A stretch of 64,000 nucleotides of DNA, from the NCBI GenBank assembly GCA_965268555.1, contig OZ254174.1, positions 372,001-436,000 on the forward strand, written 5' to 3'. The stretch's first letter is position 1; every line of letters starts with the position of its first letter. The position numbers and the translations under genes are program-made. Shown here in pieces: positions 17,415 to 26,288 of this stretch. The notes beneath the pieces are model-generated. The model was given only the letters and a program-made list of their open reading frames with translations. It did no database searches and had not been told where the DNA came from. Source of the DNA: AAA044-D11 sp965268555. GTDB lineage: Bacteria; Actinomycetota; Actinomycetes; Nanopelagicales; Nanopelagicaceae.

Positions 17415-18314
17415 ATGAGTGCCGAGCTAGTTGCCAAATATGAAGAACACTTGGCGCTGGTTCGAAACCTTGCCGACAACTCAATCCGCGGATATGTCGG
17501 AGATTTAGAATCATTTATCTCTCATATTTCTAAACTTGGTATCACTGAGTTTTCTGAATTAAAGATAACTCACATTCGTTCCTGGCTAGCAAATTTACAA
17601 TCAACAGGAATCTCTAGAGCAACACTTTCTAGAAGGATTGTTTCGATTCGGGCTTTTACATATTGGGCGGCTAGTCAGGGTTGGATTCCGTCAGATATTG
17701 GCGCTGACCTAGCTATTCCAAAAGCTCATAAGACTTTGCCGGATGTTTTAAACCATTCTCAAACGCAATTAGTTTTAGATGCAATAGCCGCTAAAGCAGG
17801 GGAGGATCCAACCCCAGTAAACATTCGAGACCTGGCAATCATTGAAGTTCTGTATGCATCAGGAATCCGAGTATCCGAACTATGTGGTTTAAATATTCGC
17901 GACATCGACATGGAGCGAAATACTTTATTGGTTTTAGGTAAAGGCGATAAAGAACGAGTTGTTCCACTTGGTTTACCTGCAAAGCGAGCCCTAGAAAACT
18001 GGCTTAATAATTTTCGGAGTGAGTTTGTTAACGAGCAATCTGGTGGCGCAGTATTTTTAGGAACTCGTGGAAAACGCATTGATCAACGCACTGCTCGGGA
18101 AGTTGTGTATGACGCAATGGAAGCAATTGGTTCACACATGAGCCCACACGGTCTCCGTCATACCGCCGCGACTCATCTTCTAGAAGGTGGCGCCGATCTG
18201 CGAACAGTTCAGGAAATTTTGGGCCATTCATCGTTGGCAACCACTCAGATTTACACCCACGTTTCACCAGAACGGCTAAAAGCCGCATATGAGCAGGCAC
18301 ATCCCAGGGCTTAG
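17415..18314 (+). CDS. xerC: Tyrosine recombinase XerC-type
   Basis: XerC/XerD recombinases resolve chromosome dimers at dif during division. The 299 residues comprise an N-terminal SAM-like DNA-binding domain (about 1-100) and a catalytic domain with the full set Arg152, Lys176, His245, Arg248, His271 and Tyr280 (GLRHTAATHLLEGGADL, LGHSSLATTQIYTH). The position directly upstream of rpsB is the usual one for xerC in Actinobacteria. No repeats or phage genes surround it, so it is a housekeeping Xer, not an integrase. Confidence 0.93.
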   Translation: MSAELVAKYEEHLALVRNLADNSIRGYVGDLESFISHISKLGITEFSELKITHIRSWLANLQSTGISRATLSRRIVSIRAFTYWAASQGWIPSDIGADLAIPKAHKTLPDVLNHSQTQLVLDAIAAKAGEDPTPVNIRDLAIIEVLYASGIRVSELCGLNIRDIDMERNTLLVLGKGDKERVVPLGLPAKRALENWLNNFRSEFVNEQSGGAVFLGTRGKRIDQRTAREVVYDAMEAIGSHMSPHGLRHTAATHLLEGGADLRTVQEILGHSSLATTQIYTHVSPERLKAAYEQAHPRA

Positions 18315-18560
18315 CCAGAATCACGGGGGTAATTTGCACCCCTCGCCATCCTTTAGGATTAGCCCAGCACAAATCGCAAGATCTGTGACTTCACGTGTCT
18401 TGTTAGTTATTAATTAGTTATTAATTAGTTATTAACTAATCAACCATTTCGGTCCGTTGAAAAACGGTCGGTGTTAAGACACTAGGGACCAAACAAATTG
18501 TTAGGTCATCAACCGAGTGCATTTTGCTAATAGCAATCTGCAAAAAAGGAGTGTGCCGCC
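18315..18560 (+). other. rpsB upstream region with hairpins (no gene)
   Basis: This 246-base gap holds no convincing ORF. After the xerC stop a short G/C hairpin (GGGGT 18326-18330 with ACCCC 18338-18342) is seen without a T-tract, so it is a doubtful terminator. Next come an AT-rich block with three 11-bp tandem repeats, a GAAA-tetraloop hairpin (CCGTT/AACGG, 18454-18467) and GTGT/ACAC (18471-18482). AAAGGAG near 18545 is the rpsB ribosome binding site. The hairpins could form an S2-responsive rpsB leader RNA, as known in other bacteria, but I cannot confirm a match. Confidence 0.45.
18403..18435 (+). repeat. Three perfect tandem copies of TTAGTTATTAA
   Basis: The 11-bp unit occurs at 18403-18413, 18414-18424 and 18425-18435 without mismatch, about 125-160 bases upstream of rpsB. 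The 11-bp period is close to one helical turn. It lies where a strong ribosomal protein promoter would be expected, so it could be an UP-element-like or protein-binding tract. Confidence 0.9.
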
Positions 18561-19388
18561 ATGGCGGTTGTATCAATGCGAGAACTTCTCGACAGCGGAG
18601 TCCACTTCGGACACCAAACTCGTCGATGGAATCCAAAAATGAAGCGCTACATATTTGCTGAGCGCAACGGTATTTACATCATCGACATCCAACAATCACT
18701 TGCACTAATTGATAGTGCATACGAATTTATTAAGGACACCGTTGCTAAAGGCGGACATATCCTTTTCGTAGGAACCAAGAAGCAAGCTCATGAGCCAATC
18801 AAGGCGCAATCAGCTCGCGTGCAAATGCCTTACGTTACAGAGCGCTGGCTCGGTGGAATGCTTACAAACTTCCCAACCGTGTACAAGCGAATTCAACGCC
18901 TTAAGGAACTCGAACTACTCGAGAATTCAAATGACCAACTTTTAACAAAGAAGGAACTCCTAGTTCTTCGTCGCGAACGCGAGAAGCTAACTAAGAACCT
19001 TGAAGGTATCCGCAACATGACTAAGTTGCCTAGCGCAATTTGGGTAGTAGATACCAAGAAAGAACACCTAGCTGTTGCAGAAGCACACAAGCTCGGAATT
19101 CCAGTAGTTGCAATCTTGGATACAAACTGCGATCCAGATGAAGTTGATTACAAGATTCCAGGTAACGATGATGCTATTCGTTCAATTGCACTTCTAACTC
19201 GAGTAATTACTGATGCTGCTGTTGCTGGTCTTGCTGCTCGTTCAGCAAATGCCGCAGCTGCTGCTGACAAGGTTGCTCCAGTTGCTAAAGATGCAGAACC
19301 ACTTGCTGACTGGGAGAAAGAACTAATCACAACAGCAGAAACCCCAGCAACGGCTACAGAAGCAACTACACAAGTAACAGGAGAATAA
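18561..19388 (+). CDS. rpsB: 30S ribosomal protein S2
   Basis: S2 binds the head/platform junction of the 30S subunit and is needed for S1-dependent initiation. The 275-residue protein starts MAVVSMRELLDSGVHFGHQT and carries the family segments GTKKQA, ERWLGGMLTNF and IPVVAILDTNCDPDEVDYKIPGNDDA. The C-terminal 45 residues are an Ala/Thr-rich tail common in Actinobacteria. AAAGGAG lies upstream as ribosome binding site. tsf follows after 5 bases. Confidence 0.98.
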   Translation: MAVVSMRELLDSGVHFGHQTRRWNPKMKRYIFAERNGIYIIDIQQSLALIDSAYEFIKDTVAKGGHILFVGTKKQAHEPIKAQSARVQMPYVTERWLGGMLTNFPTVYKRIQRLKELELLENSNDQLLTKKELLVLRREREKLTKNLEGIRNMTKLPSAIWVVDTKKEHLAVAEAHKLGIPVVAILDTNCDPDEVDYKIPGNDDAIRSIALLTRVITDAAVAGLAARSANAAAAADKVAPVAKDAEPLADWEKELITTAETPATATEATTQVTGE

Positions 19389-19393
19389 TTAAA

Positions 19394-20221
19394 TTGGCTT
19401 ACACAGCAGAAGATGTAAAGAGATTACGCGAAGCTACAGCAGCCGGAATGCTTGATTGCAAGAAGGCGCTTGATGAAGCAAATGGCGATTACGACAAGGC
19501 CGTTGAGATCATCCGCGTTAAAGGACAAAAAGGCGTTACAAAGCGCGAAGGTCGCACAACATCAAATGGTTTAGTACTTGCTAAAGCTGAAGGCGATGTT
19601 GGTGTGATGCTTGAACTTAACTGCGAGACAGACTTCGTTGCTAAGGGCGAGCGCTTCCAAGAACTTGCAAACGAACTTCTTACTCATTTGCTTTCAAGCA
19701 AAATCGGCGAGATTGCAGAGTTCAGTGCTTCAAAGCTTGCAAATGGCAAGACTGTTCAAGAAGTTATCGATGAAGGCAATGCAACTCTTGGTGAGAAGAT
19801 TGAACTTCGCCGAGTAGCAGTTCTTCAAGGTTCTCCAGTCTCGCTTTACCTGCACCGCACTAGCCCAGACTTGCCTCCTCAAGTAGGTGTACTTGTACAA
19901 CTTGCTAAGGATGCAGCTGAAGCTGGAAAAGATATCGCGCAACATATTGCAGCCTTCGCGCCACAATTTGTTCGCCGAGAAGATATTCCTGCGGAGAGCA
20001 TCGCGACCGAACGTCGCATCGCTGAAGAGACTGCCCGCGCAGAAGGCAAGCCAGAAGCATCAATCTCTAAGATTGTTGAAGGTCGTATTACAGGTTTCGT
20101 TAAGGAAGTTAGCTTGCTCGAGCAAGCTTTCGCCAAGGATGCCAAGAAGACCGTTCAACAAATCGCAGATGAGGCAAAGACAGCCGTGTCGGCATTTCAC
20201 CGATTCCGAGTTGGACAGTAA
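19394..20221 (+). CDS. tsf: Elongation factor Ts
   Basis: EF-Ts is the nucleotide exchange factor that recycles EF-Tu-GDP. The 275 residues open with the UBA-like domain AYTAEDVKRLREATAAGMLDCKKAL (split here: MLDCKKAL at 19-26) and continue with the core LELNCETDFVAKGERF. The start is TTG at 19394, with AGGAG from the end of rpsB as ribosome binding site. rpsB-tsf is a conserved operon. Confidence 0.97.
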   Translation: MAYTAEDVKRLREATAAGMLDCKKALDEANGDYDKAVEIIRVKGQKGVTKREGRTTSNGLVLAKAEGDVGVMLELNCETDFVAKGERFQELANELLTHLLSSKIGEIAEFSASKLANGKTVQEVIDEGNATLGEKIELRRVAVLQGSPVSLYLHRTSPDLPPQVGVLVQLAKDAAEAGKDIAQHIAAFAPQFVRREDIPAESIATERRIAEETARAEGKPEASISKIVEGRITGFVKEVSLLEQAFAKDAKKTVQQIADEAKTAVSAFHRFRVGQ

Positions 20222-20268
20222 TCTCACCTGTTAGACCGAATTAAGTAGTAGATAAGGAGCACTTAAAT

Positions 20269-20985
20269 ATGGCCCGCAAAGGTTATAAGAGAGTGCTCCT
20301 TAAACTTTCTGGAGAAGTTTTTGGTGGCGAGAAAGGCATCGGTGTTGATCCCGATGTCGTGCATGATGTTGCAAGCCAAATCGCAGATGTAGTCCGAAGC
20401 GGCGTGCAAATCGGAATTGTTGTTGGCGGTGGAAATTACTTTCGTGGCGCTGAATTGCAACAACGCGGAATGGATCGCGCTCGCGCTGACTATATGGGAA
20501 TGCTCGGAACAGTTATGAACTGTTTAGCACTTCAGGATTTTCTAGAAAAAGAGGGTATTGATACTCGAGTTCAAACTGCGATAACCATGGGTCAAGTTGC
20601 TGAACCTTATATTCCTCGCCGCGCTATTCGACATTTAGAAAAAGGTCGCGTTGTAATTTTTGGTGCTGGTGCAGGAATGCCATTCTTTACGACAGATACC
20701 GTTGCAGCTCAGCGCGCACTAGAAGTTTCAGCTGAAGCTCTGCTTCTTGCAAAGAGCGGTGTTGACGGTGTTTATTCTGCAGATCCAAAGAAGGATCCAT
20801 CGGCAGTCAAATATCAGAACGTTAGTTACGATGATGTTCTTTCAAAATCTTTAGCAGTAGCAGATGCCGCCGCATTTAGTTTATGTCGTGAAAACAATCT
20901 TCCAATTGTGGTTTTCGATTTGAAGAACAAGGGCAATATCGCGCGCGCAGTCCGCGGCGATAGCGTCGGAACTCTAGTTTCGTAG
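20269..20985 (+). CDS. pyrH: Uridylate kinase
   Basis: PyrH phosphorylates UMP to UDP. The 238-residue amino-acid-kinase-fold protein shows RVLLKLSGEVFGGEKGIGVD, the glycine-rich GIVVGGGNYFRG and the C-terminal TDGVYSADPKK-like VDGVYSADPKKDPSA. AAGGAGC precedes the ATG. It follows tsf in the conserved order tsf-pyrH-frr. Confidence 0.97.
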   Translation: MARKGYKRVLLKLSGEVFGGEKGIGVDPDVVHDVASQIADVVRSGVQIGIVVGGGNYFRGAELQQRGMDRARADYMGMLGTVMNCLALQDFLEKEGIDTRVQTAITMGQVAEPYIPRRAIRHLEKGRVVIFGAGAGMPFFTTDTVAAQRALEVSAEALLLAKSGVDGVYSADPKKDPSAVKYQNVSYDDVLSKSLAVADAAAFSLCRENNLPIVVFDLKNKGNIARAVRGDSVGTLVS

Positions 20986-21004
20986 GGATTATCAAGGGGA
21001 GATT

Positions 21005-21568
21005 ATGAGCGATATTTCAACAGCACTTAGTGATGCAACGGCGAAGATGAATAAAGCGGTTGAGGTTGCAAAAGAAGACTTTGGCGCAATTCGTACCGGT
21101 CGTGCTCATCCTGCAATGTTCGCCAAGATTGTTGTTGATTACTACGGCACAATGACTCCACTTTCACAACTTGCTTCATTTCAAGTTCCAGAACCACGCA
21201 TGGCAGTAGTTTCCCCTTTTGATAAGGGCGCATCTGCTGCAATTGAGAAGGCGATTCGCGAATCAGATTTGGGTGTAAATCCAGCATCAGATGGTGGCGT
21301 TATCCGCGTTAATTTCCCACAACTCACCGAAGAGCGCCGCAAGGATTACATCAAGGTTGCGCGCACAAAAGCCGAAGAATCTCGAGTTTCAATTCGCAAT
21401 ATTCGACGCACTGCGAAAGAGGCCATGGAGAAGTTAGAGAAAGACGGCCTAGCCGGCAAGGATGATGTTGCTCGCGGTGAGAAAGATTTAGAGAAGATAA
21501 CTTCAGATCATGTTGTGAAAATTGATGAACTTTTGAAACATAAGGAAGCCGAACTTCTCGAAGTTTAA
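21005..21568 (+). CDS. frr: Ribosome recycling factor
   Basis: RRF, with EF-G, splits the post-termination ribosome. The 187 residues match the standard length of about 185. RTGRAHPAMFAKIVVDYYG and the C-terminal coiled helix domain (LTEERRKDYIKVARTKAEESRVSIRNIRR begins near 102) are typical. AAGGGGAG is the ribosome binding site. cdsA follows after 3 bases. Confidence 0.97.
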   Translation: MSDISTALSDATAKMNKAVEVAKEDFGAIRTGRAHPAMFAKIVVDYYGTMTPLSQLASFQVPEPRMAVVSPFDKGASAAIEKAIRESDLGVNPASDGGVIRVNFPQLTEERRKDYIKVARTKAEESRVSIRNIRRTAKEAMEKLEKDGLAGKDDVARGEKDLEKITSDHVVKIDELLKHKEAELLEV

Positions 21569-21571
21569 ATC

Positions 21572-22420
21572 ATGGATGACTTTCATTCGCTAAACGAGGC
21601 GATTAACGCGAAAGCTGGGCGAAAGCTCGGCCCGTCCATTCTGGTATCACTTGCAATTTTGGCAGTAGTGTTTTTAACAATCTCCTTCATCCAAATTCTC
21701 TTCGCAATCTTTGCTTGGATCGCAATCCTGCTTGCTTCGCGCGAGCTAGTTCGAGCCTATAAAGCTGGCGGAATCGAACTCCCTGAAAATGCAATTGCGA
21801 TTGCCATAACTCTGCTTCTTGCAGCGGCTTGGTTTGGTCGAGTATCTGGCCTTGCAGTTGCAACAGCAATAGCAATTCCAAATGTTCTTGTTTATATGTT
21901 GTTAAGAAATCCGAAAGATTTTGTACGACGTTCGACTGCCGCGGCCTTTGCAATATTTTATTTAGCTTTTCTTGGTGGATTTATTCTGCTTCTCGCACAT
22001 GATAAAGATGGCTTAGCTCGAATCTTTACCTTAGTTGTACTCGTGAGTTGCAATGATACTTTCGCCTATATCTTTGGCGTTCTACTTGGAAAGCATCCGT
22101 TGGCACCGCACATTAGTCCCAAGAAAACTTGGGAAGGACTAATTGGTTCAGTCATTGCAACAACGATTGGGTCAGCGCTAGTTTTTCAATATGCCCTAAA
22201 CCATGATTGGTGGATCGGTGCTGGGATTGGATTGGTTGCAGTTGTTACGGCTACTTGCGGAGATTTGATTGAATCAGCAGTGAAGCGAGATCTCTCAATA
22301 AAAGATATGGGAACTATTTTGCCTGGCCATGGTGGAATTCTCGATCGAATCGACTCAGTTTTATTCACCGGGCCGGCGGTCTGGTTCGCCCTCGAATTCA
22401 TTAAGCATTTCAACTTATGA
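21572..22420 (+). CDS. cdsA: Phosphatidate cytidylyltransferase (CDP-diacylglycerol synthase)
   Basis: CdsA makes CDP-diacylglycerol from phosphatidate and CTP in the membrane, the precursor of all bacterial phospholipids, including the product of PgsA further along this window. The 282-residue protein has about eight hydrophobic segments. It ends with the family signature SAVKRDLSIKDMG followed by LPGHGGILDRIDS near 245-270. Its stop overlaps the rlmN start (ATGA). Confidence 0.94.
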   Translation: MDDFHSLNEAINAKAGRKLGPSILVSLAILAVVFLTISFIQILFAIFAWIAILLASRELVRAYKAGGIELPENAIAIAITLLLAAAWFGRVSGLAVATAIAIPNVLVYMLLRNPKDFVRRSTAAAFAIFYLAFLGGFILLLAHDKDGLARIFTLVVLVSCNDTFAYIFGVLLGKHPLAPHISPKKTWEGLIGSVIATTIGSALVFQYALNHDWWIGAGIGLVAVVTATCGDLIESAVKRDLSIKDMGTILPGHGGILDRIDSVLFTGPAVWFALEFIKHFNL

Positions 22421-23532
22421 CCGAGATAAAGTTAGTTTTCGATGAGCCAAAACAACGAGTTAAGCCACCACAACATTTCTCGGATCTAGATCCAGAAGGT
22501 CGTAAAGCGAGAGCGATTGAATTAGGTATTCCTGCTTTTCGCGCCAATCAAATGGCGGTCCACTTCTTTACGCATTTCAACGATGAACCGGAAACTTGGA
22601 GCGACATCCCAAAGGATTTGCGCGAAACATTAGCCAAAGAATTTGTACCGAAGCTAATTACCTTAGTTCGTTCAGTAACTACCGACTCTGGAAAAACGCG
22701 TAAGGATCTTTGGCGCTTACATGATGGCGTTTTAGTGGAGAGCGTTCTTATGCGTTATACCGATCGCACAACAGTTTGTATTTCATCACAAGCTGGATGT
22801 GGAATGAACTGTCCATTCTGCGCAACTGGCCAAGCTGGATTGACTCGAAATTTAACTGCAGGAGAGATCACTGCCCAAGTTGTTGCAGCCGCACGAATCT
22901 GCGCAGCCGGTGAATTACCTGGCGGTGAAACCAGACTTTCAAATGTTGTGTTTATGGGCATGGGTGAACCAATGGCTAACTACAACTCGGTTATGCGTTC
23001 GATTCGAAATATCACGACAGCACAACCTGATGGTCTGGGAATTAGCGCGCGTTCGGTGACGCTTTCAACCGTGGGCTTAGTTAATGGAATTGAAAAACTC
23101 TGCGATGAGGGAATTCCAGTAACACTGGCAGTTTCTCTGCACACGCCTGATGATGAACTACGCGACACGCTTGTTCCCATTAATTCTCGGTGGAAAGTGC
23201 GTGAAGTCTTAGCGGCAGCTGATAAATATGAAGCAAAAACCGGACGCCGTTACTCAATTGAGTACGCCCTGATTCGCGACATTAATGATCAAGCTTGGCG
23301 CGCAGATTTATTGGGCCGCCTACTTAAAAATAGAAATGCTCATGTGAATTTAATCCCACTAAACCCAACTCCAGGTTCGAAGTGGACCGCCTCGAGACCA
23401 GAAGATGAAGCGGAATTCGTTCGGGTTTTAGAAAGTTACAAGGTTGCCGTCACTGTCCGAGACACCAGAGGTCGGGAAATTGATGGTGCATGTGGTCAAT
23501 TGGCCGCGTCCGAGATAATCTCTGAGGCATGA
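22417..23532 (+). CDS. rlmN: Dual-specificity 23S rRNA A2503/tRNA A37 C2-methyltransferase
   Basis: RlmN is a radical SAM enzyme that methylates C2 of A2503 in 23S rRNA. The 371 residues contain the cluster cysteines Cys128, Cys132 and Cys135 (AGCGMNCPFCATGQAG), the GMGEPMANYNSV segment and the C-terminal catalytic cysteine in REIDGACGQLA. The start overlaps cdsA by an ATGA. The stop in turn overlaps the start of an aldehyde dehydrogenase gene that does not usually belong to this operon. Confidence 0.95.
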   Translation: MTEIKLVFDEPKQRVKPPQHFSDLDPEGRKARAIELGIPAFRANQMAVHFFTHFNDEPETWSDIPKDLRETLAKEFVPKLITLVRSVTTDSGKTRKDLWRLHDGVLVESVLMRYTDRTTVCISSQAGCGMNCPFCATGQAGLTRNLTAGEITAQVVAAARICAAGELPGGETRLSNVVFMGMGEPMANYNSVMRSIRNITTAQPDGLGISARSVTLSTVGLVNGIEKLCDEGIPVTLAVSLHTPDDELRDTLVPINSRWKVREVLAAADKYEAKTGRRYSIEYALIRDINDQAWRADLLGRLLKNRNAHVNLIPLNPTPGSKWTASRPEDEAEFVRVLESYKVAVTVRDTRGREIDGACGQLAASEIISEA

Positions 23533-24956
23533 AAAAGCTAAATAACTTTATTGATGGAAAGTCCCTGCCTGCAAAGTCTGGCGCGACAAGTGAAATTATT
23601 AATCCAGCCACAGGTTCGTCATATATAACTGCACCGGTTTCTGGCGCGGAAGATGTCGACAGTGCACTAAACGCTGCAAGCAAGGCATTCATCGAATGGC
23701 GTGAGACAACACCAGCTGAACGTCAACGTGCACTTAATAAAATTGCTGATGCACTTGAAGCAAGAAGTGATGAGCTAATTGCAATTGAAGTCGAGAACAC
23801 AGGTAAACCAGTTTCACTAACAACCTCTGAAGAAGTTCCACCAATGCTGGATCAGATTAGATTCTTCGCTGGCGCCGCCCGAAATCTTGAAGGTAAATCT
23901 GCTGGCGAATATATGCGTGGAATGACCTCTTTTATTCGTCGCGAACCAATTGGAGTTTGTGCGCAAGTTACACCTTGGAATTATCCAATGATGATGGCGG
24001 TCTGGAAATGGGCACCGGCAATCGCAGCTGGAAATACGGTTGTTCTAAAGCCAAGTGATACAACTCCTGCTTCAACTGTTTTCATGGCTGAAGTAATGTC
24101 AGAATTCCTGCCAAATGGTGTATTCAATGTTATTTGCGGAGATCGTGAAACCGGACGTACTTTAGTTGAACATAAGATTCCAGCGATGGTTTCAATTACT
24201 GGTTCAGTTCGCGCTGGTATTGAAGTTGCGAAGTCAGCTGCAACAGAGTTAAAGCGTGTGCACCTAGAACTTGGTGGCAAGGCGCCAGTCGTTGTGTTTG
24301 ACGATGCAAATCTGGAAACTGCAGCAGAGAATATTGCAATCACTGGATATTTCAATGCTGGTCAAGATTGCACTGCAGCTACGCGCGTAATTGTCCAGGA
24401 GAGTGTTTACGACAAGTTTGTTGAACTACTTGCAAACCAAGCAAAGAACAACATTGCTACGGGCAGCCCAGATGAAGATGTGCTTTATGGTGCTTTGAAT
24501 AACGCCGACCAACTTACTCGAGTATCTGGTTTCGTCGAGCGCACACCAAGCCATGCAAAAATTGTTGCTGGCGGAAGCAAGATTGACCGTCCAGGTTATT
24601 TCTTTGCACCAACTGTTATCGCGGGCTTGCGTCAAGATGATGAGATGATTCAAAATGAAATCTTTGGACCAGTAATTACAGTTCAGAAATTTAAGGATGA
24701 GGCCGAGGCAGTGGCTATGGCAAATGGTGTTGCCTACGGTTTAGCTTCGAGTGTTTGGACAAGCAATCACGGTCGCGCAATGCGTATGGCAAAGGCCTTT
24801 GACTTCGGTTGTGTCTGGATCAACACCCATATTCCTATCGTCGCTGAGATGCCACACGGTGGATTCAAGCGCTCTGGTTACGGCAAGGATCTCTCAAGCT
24901 ATGGCTTCGAGGATTACACCCGCATCAAGCACGTGATGACAAACCTGAACGCTTAA
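23529..24956 (+). CDS. Aldehyde dehydrogenase, probably 4-aminobutyraldehyde dehydrogenase
   Basis: This 475-residue NAD(P)-dependent aldehyde dehydrogenase has Asn151 (TPWNYPM), Lys174 (VVLKPSD), Glu247 (HLELGGKAP) and the catalytic Cys281 (NAGQDCTAATR). Overall it resembles gamma-aminobutyraldehyde dehydrogenases (PatD/Prr type), including the GQDC motif. Neighbouring polyamine transporter, amine oxidase and GABA aminotransferase genes suggest it converts 4-aminobutanal to GABA. Betaine aldehyde or succinate semialdehyde as substrate cannot be excluded. Its ATG overlaps the rlmN stop (ATGA), so it is translationally coupled to a housekeeping gene. Confidence 0.85.
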   Translation: MKKLNNFIDGKSLPAKSGATSEIINPATGSSYITAPVSGAEDVDSALNAASKAFIEWRETTPAERQRALNKIADALEARSDELIAIEVENTGKPVSLTTSEEVPPMLDQIRFFAGAARNLEGKSAGEYMRGMTSFIRREPIGVCAQVTPWNYPMMMAVWKWAPAIAAGNTVVLKPSDTTPASTVFMAEVMSEFLPNGVFNVICGDRETGRTLVEHKIPAMVSITGSVRAGIEVAKSAATELKRVHLELGGKAPVVVFDDANLETAAENIAITGYFNAGQDCTAATRVIVQESVYDKFVELLANQAKNNIATGSPDEDVLYGALNNADQLTRVSGFVERTPSHAKIVAGGSKIDRPGYFFAPTVIAGLRQDDEMIQNEIFGPVITVQKFKDEAEAVAMANGVAYGLASSVWTSNHGRAMRMAKAFDFGCVWINTHIPIVAEMPHGGFKRSGYGKDLSSYGFEDYTRIKHVMTNLNA

Positions 24957-25091
24957 TTTTTTCAAGTTTCACGAAAAAATAGCCCTGATTTTGTTGCAAC
25001 TTCGCAACTTCGTGGGGCTAGACTTTCCCCGTTCACGTCCCTCGCTCGCTTGCGAGCTAGCCCTAAGTCGTCCTAACGAGAAAGTGGTGCC
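24957..25091 (+). promoter_or_regulatory. Structured region and likely promoter before the potDABC operon
   Basis: The 135-base gap contains an inverted repeat GTTGC-N6-GCAAC (24993-25008) and a possible -10 TAGACT at 25019-25024. A nested fold pairs GGGCTAG (25015-25021) with CTAGCCC (25057-25063) around the perfect hairpin GCTCGC-TT-GCGAGC (25044-25057, sharing one base). The inverted repeat could be an operator. The hairpin could shape the leader of the transporter mRNA or act on read-through from the aldehyde dehydrogenase gene. No T-tract follows, so it is not an ordinary terminator. Confidence 0.45.
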
Positions 25092-26288
25092 ATGACAACA
25101 AATAACTCCCACGAAGAGAATCAATCATCTTTTAAAGATTTTAAAGATATTGTCTCGGCGAAAGTATCAAGACGTGGAGTATTTGCAGGTATCGGCGGAC
25201 TAGGTGCAGCAGCTTTTCTTGCATCTTGCGGTTCAAGTGGTGGAAGTTCAGGTGGCAAGAGTGGAGCACTTCGTTGGGGCAACTGGCCGCTCTATCTAGA
25301 TTTTGATGAGAAGACAAAGAAATATCCAACGCTTGAAGCATTCATCAAGAAGACTGGTATTGAAACAAAGTATTTTGAAGATTACAACGACAACGATGAG
25401 TTCTTTGGAAAAGTTCAAGCGCAGCTAAAACTTAAAAAAGATATTGGTTATGACATCGTTACCCCAACTGACTGGATGGCAGCTCGCTGGATCCGTCTTG
25501 GTTATTCCCAAAAATTTGATAAAGCTAAAATTCCAAATTCTTCAAACATTCTAGATACCTTAGCAAGTCCTTCTTTTGATCCTAAGCGTGAACAAACGCT
25601 ACCTTGGCAAGGAATTATGTCCGGCTTTGGTTGGAATGTTTCAAAGAATCCAAAGGGTATCCGCACACTTGATGATTTATTTGCACCACAGAACAAGGGA
25701 AAGATTGTTGTTCTATCCGAATTGCGCGACACCATCGGAGTAATACTTCTTGCGCAAGGTGTAGATGTTACAAAGGTGACCGAAGATCAATTCATGAACG
25801 CAGTTGATTTCATGGCAAAGAAGATTTCTGACGGCTGGATTCGTGGCGTAAAAGGCAACGAATATGCTGAGGATTTAACTTCTGGTGATGCAACAGCCGT
25901 AATTGGTTGGTCTGGCGATATGTTCATCTTGGCTTCCGAGAATGAAGGAAAGTTTGACTTTGCAATTCCAGAATCTGGTGGAACCATCTCAAGCGATAAC
26001 TTTGTAATTCCTTACACAGTTGGCGCTGATGCAAAGGCCAATGCCGAGAAGATGATTAATTATTATTACGATCCAGCAGTAGCAGCCGAAGTTGCGGCAT
26101 ATGTTAACTATGTCTGCCCAGTTAAGGGTGCACAAGCTGAGATGGAGAAGATTGATCCAGAGCTAGCGAAGAGCGAATACATCTTCCCAACTGATAAGAC
26201 TATGAAGAATCTAAATGTATTCCGCGCACTCACCACTGAAGAAGAAACTACTTGGACTGAAGCTTTCCAAAAGGCTGCAGGAAACTAA
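25092..26288 (+). CDS. potD: Polyamine (spermidine/putrescine-type) ABC transporter substrate-binding lipoprotein
   Basis: The 398-residue protein is a periplasmic-binding-type extracytoplasmic receptor of the PotD/PotF family. The N-terminus carries a twin-arginine signal (SRRGVFAGIGGLGAAAFLA, Arg27-Arg28) ending in a lipobox with Cys46 (LASC). This suggests Tat export and lipid anchoring outside the membrane. The mature part starts with a Gly/Ser linker, then LRWGNWPLYLDF, typical of polyamine binders. It is followed directly by the ATPase gene and two permease genes. The ligand could be putrescine, spermidine or a related amine. Confidence 0.88.
   Translation: MTTNNSHEENQSSFKDFKDIVSAKVSRRGVFAGIGGLGAAAFLASCGSSGGSSGGKSGALRWGNWPLYLDFDEKTKKYPTLEAFIKKTGIETKYFEDYNDNDEFFGKVQAQLKLKKDIGYDIVTPTDWMAARWIRLGYSQKFDKAKIPNSSNILDTLASPSFDPKREQTLPWQGIMSGFGWNVSKNPKGIRTLDDLFAPQNKGKIVVLSELRDTIGVILLAQGVDVTKVTEDQFMNAVDFMAKKISDGWIRGVKGNEYAEDLTSGDATAVIGWSGDMFILASENEGKFDFAIPESGGTISSDNFVIPYTVGADAKANAEKMINYYYDPAVAAEVAAYVNYVCPVKGAQAEMEKIDPELAKSEYIFPTDKTMKNLNVFRALTTEEETTWTEAFQKAAGN

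Noticed and set aside
17415..18314. Tyrosine recombinase as a mark of an integrated element
   Set aside because: Position before rpsB and sequence fit housekeeping XerC. No attachment repeats, phage genes or tRNA target nearby.
18326..18342. Hairpin after xerC as an intrinsic terminator
   Set aside because: Only five to six pairs and no T-tract after it.
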